In this document: piece by piece, positions 12,301-22,487 of the stretch
Numbering within the stretch: position 1 is the first letter of the stretch
How the letters are laid out: each line of letters begins with the position of its first letter
DNA from: Diabrotica undecimpunctata
Taxonomy: Eukaryota > Arthropoda > Insecta > Coleoptera > Chrysomelidae
Direction: 5' to 3'
Assembly: GCF_040954645.1 (NCBI RefSeq)
Contig: NC_092813.1
Coordinates: forward strand, 23,443,235-23,507,234
DNA length: 64,000 nt
Translations under genes and position numbers: made by a program
Notes under the pieces: generated by a model
Told to the model about the DNA's origin: nothing
The model's input: the letters and a program-made list of their open reading frames with translations, nothing else
Database searches by the model: none

Positions 12301-14745
12301 AACTCCATAATTCAGTGGAATCTGAACGGGTTTTACACCCGTCTAGAAGAATTAAAATTACTAATGTCCAAATTCATACCGCCCATAATATGTCTACAAG
12401 AGACACACTTTAAACAGCAGAAATTTTACAAACTAAAAAACTGCACATCATATATTAAAAAGAGACTTAATGCAAACCAGGTTAGTGGAGGGACAGCTAT
12501 TTATGTACATAACCAATATGATTCAGAAATAATTGATTTAAATACACAATTAGAGGCTACAGCAATAACTTTGAAAGGACCTCAAAAAATAAACATCTGC
12601 AATATATACATTTCTCCTGGTACTGATCCTTCAGCTCGCGAACTATTAGACCTTTTTAATCAAATTGCTTAACCACGAATTATTTTAGGTGACTAAATTA
12701 TAACTAAACTTAATCTGTACAGGTGGAGGTTCAGCAATTGATTTAACTTTATGTGACCCAGTTTTACAACCTGGGCTGTCTTGGCAAGTCACATCTCATC
12801 TACATGGAAGTGACCACTTCCCAATATTAATAACGAATAACAATACAGCTCCCTCTTCCGCTCCGTCTAATAAATGGAATCTAAAGAATGCCGACTGGTC
12901 TTTATATTTTTCTTTAATATCTCGATCCATATCAGAGCTAAGTCTTCCTAGTGATGACCGTGCAAATATTAATTCTATAGTTTCCAGTTTTGTTCAGCTT
13001 ATAACAACAGCTGCAGAATTGTCCGTAGGTTTTATAAATTTCCCAAAAAAACATCCTCCAGTCCCTTGGTGGAACCAGGAATGTAAGATGGCAATCAGAG
13101 AGTCAAAAAGAACTTTTTACAAATTTAAAAAATTCCCCACATTCCAAAACCAACTCGAATTTAAGTAAAAGCGAGCCTACTGTAGATATATATTGAAGAA
13201 AAGCAGAAAAGAAGCATGGAAAGCGTATGTCTCGTCCCTACATTCATCTAATCCTATTTCCGAAGTTTGGCAAATGATTAATAAAATGAATGGAAAAAAA
13301 TCATTCAATACAATCCATTATCTAGAACATAACAATCTTACTTGCTCGAGGAAAGAACAAATAACTGCTATACTTGCTGATACGTATCAAAGACACTCCA
13401 GTAATGACATTATCTCTACAAATTCCATAATACACAAACAAAATTTAGAGAACACTTATATAGATTTAGAAGATCATACTAATTCTCCTCTTAACGTTAA
13501 ACTCGCAATGGATGAGTTACTATATTCATTAAATTGTACAAAAGATACCAGTCCTGGACCTGATAACATTCCAGTTGCCTTTTTAAAATCATTACCCGAA
13601 GAAGGTAAACAATACCTTCTAAAAGTTTACAATTTTATCTGGACAAAAAATGTGTTTCCTAATAGTTGGCACCAGTCAATATTATTCCAGTCCTTAAGCA
13701 GGGAAGAAGAAAATCAAACCAGGAGTCTTATCGACCGATCTCGCTAACATGTTAGATATGTAAAATTCTGGAAAAAATAGTAAGCAATAGACTACTGTGT
13801 TATCTAGAAGACAAACAACTTCTTACCCCTATTCAAAGTGGTTTCAGGAAATCAAGGTCTACTTTAGATAATCTAGTTGATATAGAATCCGAAATTCACG
13901 AAGCATTTGGATGTAATCAAGAGTGTTCAGCAGTTTTCTTTGACATAACCCATGCGTATGATACAATTTGGAGATCCGACATATTACAAAACTTATCCAG
14001 ATGGTCAATCAAAGGTAACATCCTTAAGTTTATAAAAAATTTTTCTAATATTTCGTGAGTTTAAAGTTCGTGTAGATAATATTTGTTCAGAGCCAACAAC
14101 ACAAATTAATGGTATCCTACAAGGATCTACACTAATCGTAGTATTGTTCCTTATTGCGATTAATGATATCTCTAAATCCTTTAGTTCATTATTAAAAGCA
14201 CGCTTATATTCTGATGATCTCGTCATATTTTCTCAAGGGAAAAATGTTCTAACACTTACCAGATATATACAAACCGCTATCAATCAACTAGAAAATTGGT
14301 CAGACAGATGTGGTCTACAGATATCTCCAAACAAAACAAAAGCAATTCTCTTTAGCAAGAGCCCAAAAAACATTATACTACCACCTAATCTCACCTTATA
14401 CTCGTTACCTATTACTTATGTTGAATCAACTACCTTCCTAGGATTGAAACTAGATCAGAGGTTAATCTGGAAAGATCATATTTTTCGTCTTCGACAAACA
14501 ACTCAAAATGGTCTAAATTTATTGAAAAGCATATCTCAGAAGCAATGGTGAGCTGATTTCCAAACACTCATAACTGTCTACAGAACTCTAATTCGTTCTA
14601 AACTAGATTATGGCGCAGTTGCTTATAATTCAGCCAAAGCATCAATACTTAAATTACTAGACCCAATACACAATACAGCAATAAGAATAGCACTGAGAGC
14701 TCATCATACTAGCCCAATTGAAAGTTTATATTGTGAATGAGGTGA
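12301..14745 (+). pseudogene. I-clade LINE copy 1, ORF2 part 1: endonuclease and reverse transcriptase
   Basis: ORF2 begins IQWNLNGFYTRLEELK and continues with IICLQETHF, the Mg-binding QET of the apurinic-type endonuclease. A deletion or frameshift near 12690 removes the GD-N block; SDHFP is still visible near 12810. The reverse transcriptase starts near 13193 (TSPGPDNIP block) and carries YSDDLVIF near 14206, where the usual YADD active site has Ser for Ala but keeps both Asp. Frames break near 13700, 14050 and 14551. The copy is then cut at 14746 by another LINE. Confidence 0.82.
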
Positions 14746-14756
14746 ACCTTCCCTTT

Positions 14757-16157
14757 CTCTCTCTCTTGTCGTTTCCTCATTGCTGAGGATCGTGATTTCC
14801 TACAATGCGGGCTGTCAATTCTCTCCATCTCTTGCGATTTTGGGCTGCTCTCATGGACTCGGAAAACGTCTCTCCAGTAGCTTTCTGTACTTGATCTGAC
14901 CATCGGATAGGTGAGCGTCCTCTGCCTCTACGTCCTTCTACGTTTCCGCATACAATTAATCTTTCTAAGTTGTCATTGTCTCTTCTCGCAATGTGGCCAA
15001 AAAACTTTAAAACATTTGCAAGACACTGAGAGGAGAGTCTGGTCTGAATGTTTAGCTCTTCGAGAATCGACTGATTGGATCTGTGCTCCGTCCACGAGAC
15101 GCGTAGCATTCGTCTCCAGCACCACATTTCGAATGCGTCAATCCTTTTCCTATCCTCTGATTTTATTGTCCATGTTTCGGCACCGTAACTGAAGATTGAA
15201 AAAATGAGTGTCCGTACCAGTCTCATTTTGAGTTTTTTGGATAAAGAGCGGTCCTTCCATATTTTTGACAGTCGACTCATCGCGTTCTTGGCCATCCCTA
15301 TTCTTCTGCGAATTTCCGTATGGGAGGAGGCTGCATTGCTTAAGGAAGATCCTAGATACGTGAACTCGTCTACTTTCTCGAATTGATTTAGGGCGCCTGT
15401 TGTTTGGAGGATATTCGCGTGGTCCACAATCATGATTTTTGTTTTCTGATTATTAATCTTGAGCCCACACTTGTTGCTTTCGGTTTCTACTCTCTTTATC
15501 AGTCTCGACATCTCCTCTTCAGATGTTGCTATCAGTGTTGTATCGTCTGCGAATCTTAAGTTTGAGATCTTTTTTCCTGCAATGGAGATGCCGCCTCTCC
15601 ATCCATCGAGTGCGTTCCTCATTATGTATTCTCCATATAAATTGAACAGGTCTGGAGATAGTATGCACCCTTGTCGTACACCTCTGCTGGTTTTGAAGGT
15701 ATCAGATTGCTGGTTTTCAATTCTTATTTTAACTGAGTTATCTTCGTATAAGTTTTTAATTAATATTGCCAAATGATCTGGAACTCCCATCTCATGAAGA
15801 ACTGTCCAGAGAACTTCCCACTTCACACAATCAAATGCCTTTTGGTAGTCTAGAAAACAGATTATTATTGGAATTTTAAATTCGCGGGCCTTTTCTATGA
15901 GCTGCCGCATATTAAGGATTTGCTCTCTCGTACCCTTCCCTTTGACAAAGCCTGCTTGTTCTTGGGGAATTTGTTTGTCTAAGTATTGTTGCAAACGGCG
16001 TTTAATGATTCTTAGTAATATTTTGCTTGGATGGGAAATCAGTGAGATGGTACGATAATTACTACACTTTGTAGTTGTTCCTTTTTTTATGGATTGGTAT
16101 GCACAATGATGTGCGCCATTCTCTGGGCCACTTTCCGCATCTCCAACACCTTCCGCC
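14757..16157 (-). mobile_element. 5'-truncated LINE inserted into the I-clade LINE, with 11 bp target duplication
   Basis: The 1401 bp insert is flanked by ACCTTCCCTTT at 14746-14756 and 16158-16168. Removing the insert and one copy rejoins the host LINE in frame across GEPSL..LRRNYLSL. The minus-strand 3' end is a short AG-rich tail directly after the stop codon, and the 5' end is truncated inside the reverse transcriptase. This is a standard target-primed insertion footprint. Confidence 0.93.
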
Positions 16158-16159
16158 AC
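14777..16159 (-). CDS. LINE reverse transcriptase, 5'-truncated but open (460 codons)
   Basis: One unbroken frame from the truncation point to the natural stop. It contains the NYRTISLI start of the palm, QAGFVKGKGTREQI, FLDYQKAFD (first catalytic Asp), GVRQGCILSP and FADDTTLIA (catalytic DD pair), then the thumb and a C-terminal FGHIARRD...RGRGRSPIRWSDQV block. The endonuclease half is missing. The arrangement fits RTE/BovB- or CR1-like insect LINEs; I cannot fix the clade. The lack of stops over 1.4 kb beside the shattered host LINE marks it as a younger arrival. It cannot mobilise alone without its endonuclease. Confidence 0.85.
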   Translation of the reverse strand: MAEGVGDAESGPENGAHHCAYQSIKKGTTTKCSNYRTISLISHPSKILLRIIKRRLQQYLDKQIPQEQAGFVKGKGTREQILNMRQLIEKAREFKIPIIICFLDYQKAFDCVKWEVLWTVLHEMGVPDHLAILIKNLYEDNSVKIRIENQQSDTFKTSRGVRQGCILSPDLFNLYGEYIMRNALDGWRGGISIAGKKISNLRFADDTTLIATSEEEMSRLIKRVETESNKCGLKINNQKTKIMIVDHANILQTTGALNQFEKVDEFTYLGSSLSNAASSHTEIRRRIGMAKNAMSRLSKIWKDRSLSKKLKMRLVRTLIFSIFSYGAETWTIKSEDRKRIDAFEMWCWRRMLRVSWTEHRSNQSILEELNIQTRLSSQCLANVLKFFGHIARRDNDNLERLIVCGNVEGRRGRGRSPIRWSDQVQKATGETFSESMRAAQNRKRWRELTARIVGNHDPQQ

Positions 16160-17400
16160 CTTCCCTTTAACTAAGAAGAAACTACCTCAGCCTTGTGTAT
16201 GCTGCTAAATTGTCAGCCAATCCACATATACCAACATTTAAAAACACGTTTGCTGACAGATTCACATCGACATTTAACACCTTACAAAGATTAAGTCCCC
16301 CGTTTTATATCCGGATCTAAAAATTACAAAATAGTTTAAACATACATTTTCCTGAGACATACAATGTAACTAACCTTATTTATCAACCTCCTTGGAGATT
16401 ACAGCTGCCTATTTGTGATACAAGTCTTACTATCAATAACAAATATGACACACCACGTAGTATATTTAAAAAGAAAGCAGCAGAGAAATTAAACTGCTCT
16501 CATAACTCCCTCATTTTTAAAGACGCGTATAAATCTGACAATGGGGTAGGGGCTTCTTTTACAACGTTATATCAAGACTACTCCTTTTCACTTTCCCTAC
16601 GATCAACCGTATTTTCCGCAGAACTTCTTGCTATTTTGCAAGCAATAACATTTTTAAGTAATTAAAACATACAAAACTCTTTGATAATAACTGACTATTT
16701 AAGTGCTCTCAGCTCTATGAAACAGTTATACACAAACCATCCCATTCTATTGCTTATAAAGTCAAAACTAATAAAATATCAAGAAAACGACCGATTTTTT
16801 AAATTCCTTTGGGTTCCTTTACACTGTGATATAACTGGAAACGAAAAAGCTGATCAGTTGGCCAGGGAAGCAGCAGAAAATCCACAATCAACATTATTCA
16901 CTAAATGCGTTTATAGCGACCTGAAGCAATATTTTAGAAACAAAATAAGCGAGGAATGGCAACTACACTTGAACAATTCAGAGACATCCATGAAAAACAT
17001 TAAGCAAGAGGTAGTTGTATACAAACTCCCATTCAAGCGACGAGACCAAGTATGCATCGCTAGATTACGTATAGGCCATACGAAGTTAACACACGATTAC
17101 CTTCTAAGTAACGATCAAATTCCCATGTGCTACAGTTGTGATTGTGTAACTTCAGTGGACCATGTGCTAGTGGACTGCCCTTTGTACACCCTAGAACGAC
17201 TTCAATCTGGATTACCCACTTCATCCAAAGAGTGCTTAAACGGCTTCAATAATGACAAAACTATAAACTTTTTACAAAATGCAAGACTACTTCACAAAAT
17301 ATAGTGTAACATATTAACATTTATGTAATTTATTGTACCATGCTAATAACCCCTAGTGGTTGAAGCAGTTTTGTAAATAAAAATAAAATATATAAAATAT
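16158..17400 (+). pseudogene. I-clade LINE copy 1, ORF2 part 2 (RNase H) and 3' end
   Basis: The host LINE resumes after the insertion with LRRNYLSLVYAAKL. An RNase H domain follows: Asp in IFKDAYKSDNG (about 16515), Glu in FSAELLAIL (about 16615), Asp in IITDYLSAL (16681 on), and the final GNEKADQLA Asp in WVPLHCDITG (about 16810). A Cys/His stretch CYSCDCVTSVDHVLVDCP comes near the end. Stop at 17302-17304. RNase H in the same polyprotein is diagnostic of the I group, where it removes the RNA strand. A single stop (TAA at 16663) splits the domain. A short 3' region with CCCCTAGTGGTTGA and an AATAAAAATAAAAT tail ends near 17395. Confidence 0.82.
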
Positions 17401-17809
17401 TGAGATTAAGCCACTTGTCGAACATTTAATAATACATCAGACAAAGACAGTATATAACAACAGTCCGTGTTAAATTCTCATCATTGAACCTGCTTATTGT
17501 CAACTTCACAGCGTTGTGGTGTTTACAAAAATTATATTCATATTGTTTAATTTTCCATTACATTTTCGTGCCTTGAGTTTATACATTTTCTCAAAAAAGT
17601 TGTTATAACGACTAACTGTTCACTTAGTGTTGGATTCCTTGATGTAAGTATAAATTTTGCAGTTAAATTTTCTTACCTTTAATTTGACCTATCATTTTTG
17701 AATCTGGCTAAAACTCTGTCTAACGGATGGATATAAAACATTATTAGTTGTCATAAATATCAAACAAATATCACACAGAATATTTCTTCAAGGTTTTTAT
17801 TTTTAGAAT
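17401..17809. other. 5' flank of the split DDE transposase gene
   Basis: No coding region. This should contain the promoter, leader and left terminal repeat of the transposon whose first exon starts at 17810, but I could not match a terminal repeat to the sequence after 27138. Confidence 0.35.
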
Positions 17810-18592
17810 ATGCCTCGAAATACATTAAATTCTCAATCCCAGCAACCCGTGCTGAATTTGAATAAATATTTTGAGTTAGAAAAAAGGAACGGAGGACCCT
17901 TATTGGCATCTTTGGCCTGTGTTCAAGAGGTATTGTAATGAATTGTATGTTGTTTAATAATTTACCTATCATAAAATTGTTTTTAATTTAAGAGGGTAGC
18001 TGCTGCCTTGAAAATATCACGGCGTACAGTATGTACAATTAAAAAACGAAAAGAAAGCAATCCTGTCCTTTCAAGTTCAGGCAAAAGTAGACGTCGTCGT
18101 AAAAGGAAGACAACTGATCTGCCTGAAGGAACTAAAATGGCAATACGAAACACTAAGTACAATATGTACCTACAAAATAAGTATAAGTTGATTTTGTACA
18201 AAATAAAAACGATCTGGTTTATACCACAGCCAATAGATGTTTCACATCAAAATTAATACTTCTAAAATAAAGTTTCACTATTATTACTAGTTTTTTTTTT
18301 TTTAGAAAAGCATGTTAGTCTACAAAGTTTGAAATGTGAATTAGAGGAAAAAGAAGTTGTTACTATGGGAAAAACATCCTTGAGCATTATAGTCAGAGAT
18401 ATAAGATTTAAACATAAAAAGGATGACAATCGAAGACCATTATTTGAACGAACCAATATTGGTGCTTTAAGAGCAAAATTCTTTCGTAAGTACTTTGAAA
18501 ACCTGTAAAGTGTGCATCCATGAGAACTTGTTTTTTGGATGAAACATGAATTTATTCAAAAGGAAATAAAACAACTTCGTGGCAAAACACTA
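17810..18592 (+). pseudogene. Spliced DDE transposase (Tc1/mariner-like superfamily), 5' half
   Basis: Exon 1 is 17810-17929 (MPRNTLNSQ..., donor GTATTG). Exon 2 starts at 17993 after TTTAAG and encodes a helix-turn-helix (AALKISRRTVCTIKKRK) with an Arg/Lys cluster; its 3' border is uncertain. Exon 3, from about 18319, encodes LSIIVRDIRFKHKK and reaches FLDET near 18535, carrying the first catalytic Asp. Damage: a frameshift near 18510 and TGA in place of the Trp that normally follows DET. The gene is then interrupted at 18591 by a TA-flanked transposon and continues at 26402. The architecture matches the transposase at 29143-31030. Confidence 0.72.
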
Positions 18593-18620
18593 TGGTTTGT
18601 TTTTTAACCAGGAGGAGTAA

Positions 18621-19068
18621 ACCAAAAAGGAGTAATAAAATGTACATTTAAATCAACCTCTTTATCTTCTAATTGATTGCCTAACTCAGAAATAATATTA
18701 AAATTTTTGTGTTGCACTTTTTATTTACTATATATTTGTAGTTAACCCACATTTACTTACTTAAAATTGATTTGCTTCAAGAATTTATATAATAATGAAC
18801 GACACATATTTGGAAGATCTGGGCGAATGTTAATTTAACTTAAAATTTTATTTAAAGTGGGCATTTCATTTTATTTCAGGATGTTTTAACTCTTTCATCG
18901 TATGTTGCAAGGATAGAAGGTGACCGCCAATATTTTTATAACATCTTACTGTTTAAGTCTACTTATATTCCTTAATTGTTGTGTAAATAGTTGAATTCGC
19001 AACACCTAAAATTAGCACATTACTTTAGTAAGTCTTAATTTTAACAATAGCTATTCTGAAAAACTAAC
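18621..19068. other. Left interior of the nested transposon, no clear exon
   Basis: The minus strand should hold the later exons of the nested transposon's own transposase, but I could not recognise the DDE blocks. The sequence is AT-rich with only short frames. Confidence 0.35.
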
Positions 19069-19240
19069 CTGTTGCCTGTTTTATTTTTGCTACCATAGCT
19101 GTTATTTTCATTCCAGGATTATCAATATTTATTTGTTTGTACATTTTATATAATTCCTTGTTTTTCGTTTGATGATAAATGACCCAAATCTACTCGGCGT
19201 TTTTAGGTGGAGAAGGATAATTACCACTGGTACTTGGCAT
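19069..19240 (-). pseudogene. First transposase exon of the nested transposon (tentative)
   Basis: From an ATG at 19240 the minus strand reads MPSTSGNYPSPPKNAE, hits a TAG, and continues as KNKELYKMYKQINIDNPGMK to KIKQATG with a donor GTTAG at 19068. The same position in the first exon of the 28.9 kb element reads VYNYFKN...KNKTAEATG before its donor. Shared layout and the terminal ATG at the splice suggest the same transposase family, on the opposite strand to the host gene. Confidence 0.45.
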
Positions 19241-19339
19241 ATTTTGGACTTTTTTATATAAATGCAAACGAAAAATCTAAAAATTAAAGGAACAACGCAG
19301 AAAATACAAAAAAGCGTCGATATAAATTTTGAATTTTTT

Positions 19340-19805
19340 TATTCGACGTCGAACCTTTGTCGTTAACAGACGTGTTTAATAGCTAGTCTAACTACACCAT
19401 ACATTTTGCGATATTATTTGTATCCAGTTGATAAAATTGCATTAAAGTGTAGTGTTACTATAAAAATAAATTTGAAATACTTGGGAAAAAACTGTAAGTA
19501 GTATTTATTATAATATAATTAGAGATACTTTTATCAAAACAAGTTCCTGGTACCGGATTTATCAACTACACAACTTCTGGTACCTCATTACTGATTCTGT
19601 TTTTATGGAAACAGGACCGTCTGAAGAATAGAGGTGCCAAAATATGAATAATATTTTAATTGATGAAGATTCTGTTGGTTCTGTTTGTTCTCCTGACAAC
19701 AATCAACCATGTTCATATTCCAACGCTGTTACTTCATTTAAATATCCAACCAAAAACCAGGCCATTGTCCTATCTGCTCTCAATGGAATAAAAATAAACG
19801 AATAA
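19340..19805 (+). pseudogene. I-clade LINE copy 2: leader and N-terminal piece of ORF1
   Basis: After a leader with TTATTCGACGTCGAACC and AAGTGTAGTG, an ATG at 19644 opens a 53-codon frame. Its KYPTKNQAIVLSALNGIKIN block matches the N-terminal part of ORF1 in LINE copy 1. The frame ends at 19805, where foreign sequence begins. The C-terminal end of the same ORF1 reappears at about 22326, so roughly 0.9 kb of ORF1 is missing as well as interrupted. Confidence 0.6.
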
Positions 19806-19809
19806 GTGA

Positions 19810-21450
19810 TAGCTAAAGCTCGGATTTATAGGCAATAAAAATTGAAGAAAAAGGCGCCTATATAGGTAAAGATTTTTATTAAAAAAGGCAGGAATATTAA
19901 CATTTAGGCAAAATATAGGCAATAAAGGAATATAACTTATTATTTATTGTACAAAGTGAATTAACGTAATATGTGTTAACTTAAGGCAGGTATATTTACA
20001 CATCATAATCATAACATTAATATAAATAAACTAGTAACTAAATAACTGTAAATTAATAATTAAACATTGTAACCACTTAAAATTTTATCATTAATAGAAA
20101 CAACTAAATGTTTTTCAATATTTTCGGTGTTAAAACTATGTCTTCGATCACTTAAATTAATTTGTACATTGAAAACGAACGTTCGACATCGACAGATGTA
20201 ATTGGAGCATATTTCAGAGCGGATAATAAATCTGGCATAATTTGAAATTCCTCAGAAAATGTCCCATTCAAAAGCAACATTAGATAAAAACGAAAAACCT
20301 TCATTCTTGTCGAAAACATATTCAATTTTTTTTAAATTAATTGACCGTTACTTCCAGGTGCCCATTTAATTTTCGTCTTTAAATTATCTATTAATTTTAC
20401 TGACTCACATAAATTTATCTCTTGTTTTTCTAATAAGGTAATTGTGGTAACTATTAATTTATAATTGTCATTGATATAAGCGAGTTCCTGTTTCAATTTG
20501 GGATTTTTTAATATTTTTTTTGCTTCTCGAATGGCTTCAGAAATATCATCATCAAATTCTGACATAACTAATTATATTTAATTGCAGTGTTCAAAGTAAA
20601 AAAAAACTGCTTCGAGCCAGGTTCCCCACCTTGTAATTACTGGTTTAGGTGGCAAAGGGACACCGGGAAGTCTTTCTTTATATATTTGCACCCTCAACGG
20701 AACCTTTACAAAAACTTTTTCATAAAATTTATAAAATTATTTACCAACGGAAACAGATTTCTTATTTCTTCAGCAATTCTATTTACCCCGTGGGCTACAC
20801 AAGTGCAATGAATTAAATTAGGATAAAAAATCTTTAAATTAACAGCAGATTTTAGCATATATACCGCAGCATCTGAAAGCATTAAAACTATTTTATTCAC
20901 TGGTATAGCGTTGGGTAAAAAGAGGTTTGTTAAACTATCTTGTATAAATCGACTTATTGTTAGATTGTTTGTTTTTTCCAATTCTTTAACGGCAACTAAA
21001 TAAGGTTTTCTCGCAAAGTTTTCGTTCAAAATTCCAATCATTAAATTAGCTATATACCTGCCGCATACATCTGTCGTTTCATCCACGATAATATACAAAA
21101 TATTGCCCTCTAACTCCCGCTTAATTTTTCAAATACATTCCACATAAAATTTTTCCACAGTATGTTTTCTCAATGTACTCTCGTCCGGTAAGGATTTATT
21201 AAGATATTTTTCGAAAAAGCATTTAAAACTAGGGTTATTAACTTTATATAGAGGAATGTTGGATGCAATTATCCATCATCTGGAATAAATCAAATTTAAA
21301 TGCGTCTTCCTCCTTTTTTTTGAACTGCTTAAACTATCCCGCCGAGATATTTAGGCTAACTTAGAGGAATTTAATTTTTCCAAAAAATTGTGGGGTTCCA
21401 CAATGCTGGTCAATAAAGTACTTTTTTCTATTTGAAATCTGAGAATTAAA
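19810..21450 (-). pseudogene. hAT-type transposase relic
   Basis: The minus-strand frame 21098-20706 encodes IIVDETTDVCGRYIANLMIG, VLMLSDAAVYMLKSA, and LIHCTCVAHGVNRIAEEIR. This is the classic hAT catalytic region with Asp in DETTD, a second Asp in SDAA and the C..H stretch. The frame 20565-20332 (SVKLIDNLKTKIKW) is the C-terminal part. Upstream pieces near 21120-21320 are frameshifted. hAT enzymes cut and paste with 8 bp duplications, but no clear terminal repeats or duplications are visible. The copy lies inside ORF1 of LINE copy 2. Confidence 0.75.
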
Positions 21451-21461
21451 AAAAAAAAATA

Positions 21462-22325
21462 ATTCTTTTTCTTCTTCTTTTGGCATCATAACCCTGGATG
21501 CGTCTTTGCCTGTCTGGCTATGTCCTTCCATTCAGATCTCTCTTGTGCCCTTCTTCTCCATTGTCTTATGTTCATTGTTTTCAGGTCGTCTTCCACGTCA
21601 TCCAACCATCTCGTTCTGGGCCTTCCTTTTTTTCGCCTTCCTATGGGCTTGCATTGTAACATTTTCTTTGTTGTTTTTGCATCGTTTTGTCTCTGCACAT
21701 GTGCCAGCCATGACAGTCTTTGACTTTTCACAAATCTTACAATGTCATAACCTTCATTTAACTCATTAACCTCGTCGTTTCTCCTGATTCTCCATGTGCC
21801 ATCTTCCTCTTGTACCGGGCCATATACTTTCCTCAGTATTTTTCTCTCGAATGTCCTGAGTTGGGCTTCATCTTTTTTCGTCATTACCCAAGTTTCACAT
21901 CCATAGGTTACTACGGGTCTAATCAGTGTTCTGTAGATAGTCATTTTGGTTCTTTTGTCTAATAATTTCTATGTCATTAATCTTTTATTAGCATAGTATG
22001 TACGATTCCCGCTGGAAATACGTGCATTAATTTCGCTACTTACGGAGTTCTTCTGATTGATTTCTGTGCCGAGATATGTAAAGGCATCCACTCGTTCGAT
22101 AGTATAGTTGTCTATTGTCATTGTCAGTTATTCTTTTGACTGTCATATACTTCGTTTTTGCTTCGTTTATTTTGAGACCTCTTTTTCTTGCTTTAGGATC
22201 AATTTGTTTGAACACTTCCATTAGTCGTGGCTTATTCCTACTAATGATTGCTACATCGTCTACATATGCAGTAATTTTTCTGATTTGGTGTTTATATGGC
22301 CGGTTATATTGGTTTTTCTGATGAC
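21462..22325 (-). pseudogene. 3' end of a LINE reverse transcriptase
   Basis: The minus-strand frame 21944-21486 encodes MTIYRTLIRPVVTYGCETW, LSWLAHVQRQ and KKGRPRTRWLDDVEDDL, ending in AQERSEWKDIARQAKTHPGL. That is the usual C-terminal end of insect endonuclease/reverse-transcriptase LINEs. Upstream, 22221-22036 gives the KRGLKINEAKTKYM block after the active site. The fragment begins near 22325 (5' truncation) and ends in a GAAGAAGAAAAAG tail at about 21462, next to the hAT relic. Confidence 0.78.
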
Positions 22326-22475
22326 TGTCTTAAGAACTACCACTACACGACCATATTCCTGATCGCAAAATAAAAAAATAAACTAACAAGACTTCGAAAA
22401 AAGATACAATCCTCAGTTACCGGTTCATCCTCGGATATTGAAAGCGATAACTCCCTTCCCCACGTTGTAAAATAA
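22326..22475 (+). pseudogene. I-clade LINE copy 2, C-terminal end of ORF1
   Basis: A short frame with LRKKIQSSVTGSSSDIESDN ending at TAA 22473-22475 corresponds to the basic end of ORF1 in copy 1 (LRKKLCKLQDDYSSTDCSD). ORF2 starts 13 bp later, as in copy 1. Confidence 0.6.
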
Positions 22476-22487
22476 AATGGATAATAC

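Noticed and set aside
14911..15776. Plus-strand frames within 14.9-15.8 kb
   Set aside because: Antisense to the open reverse transcriptase at 14777-16159.
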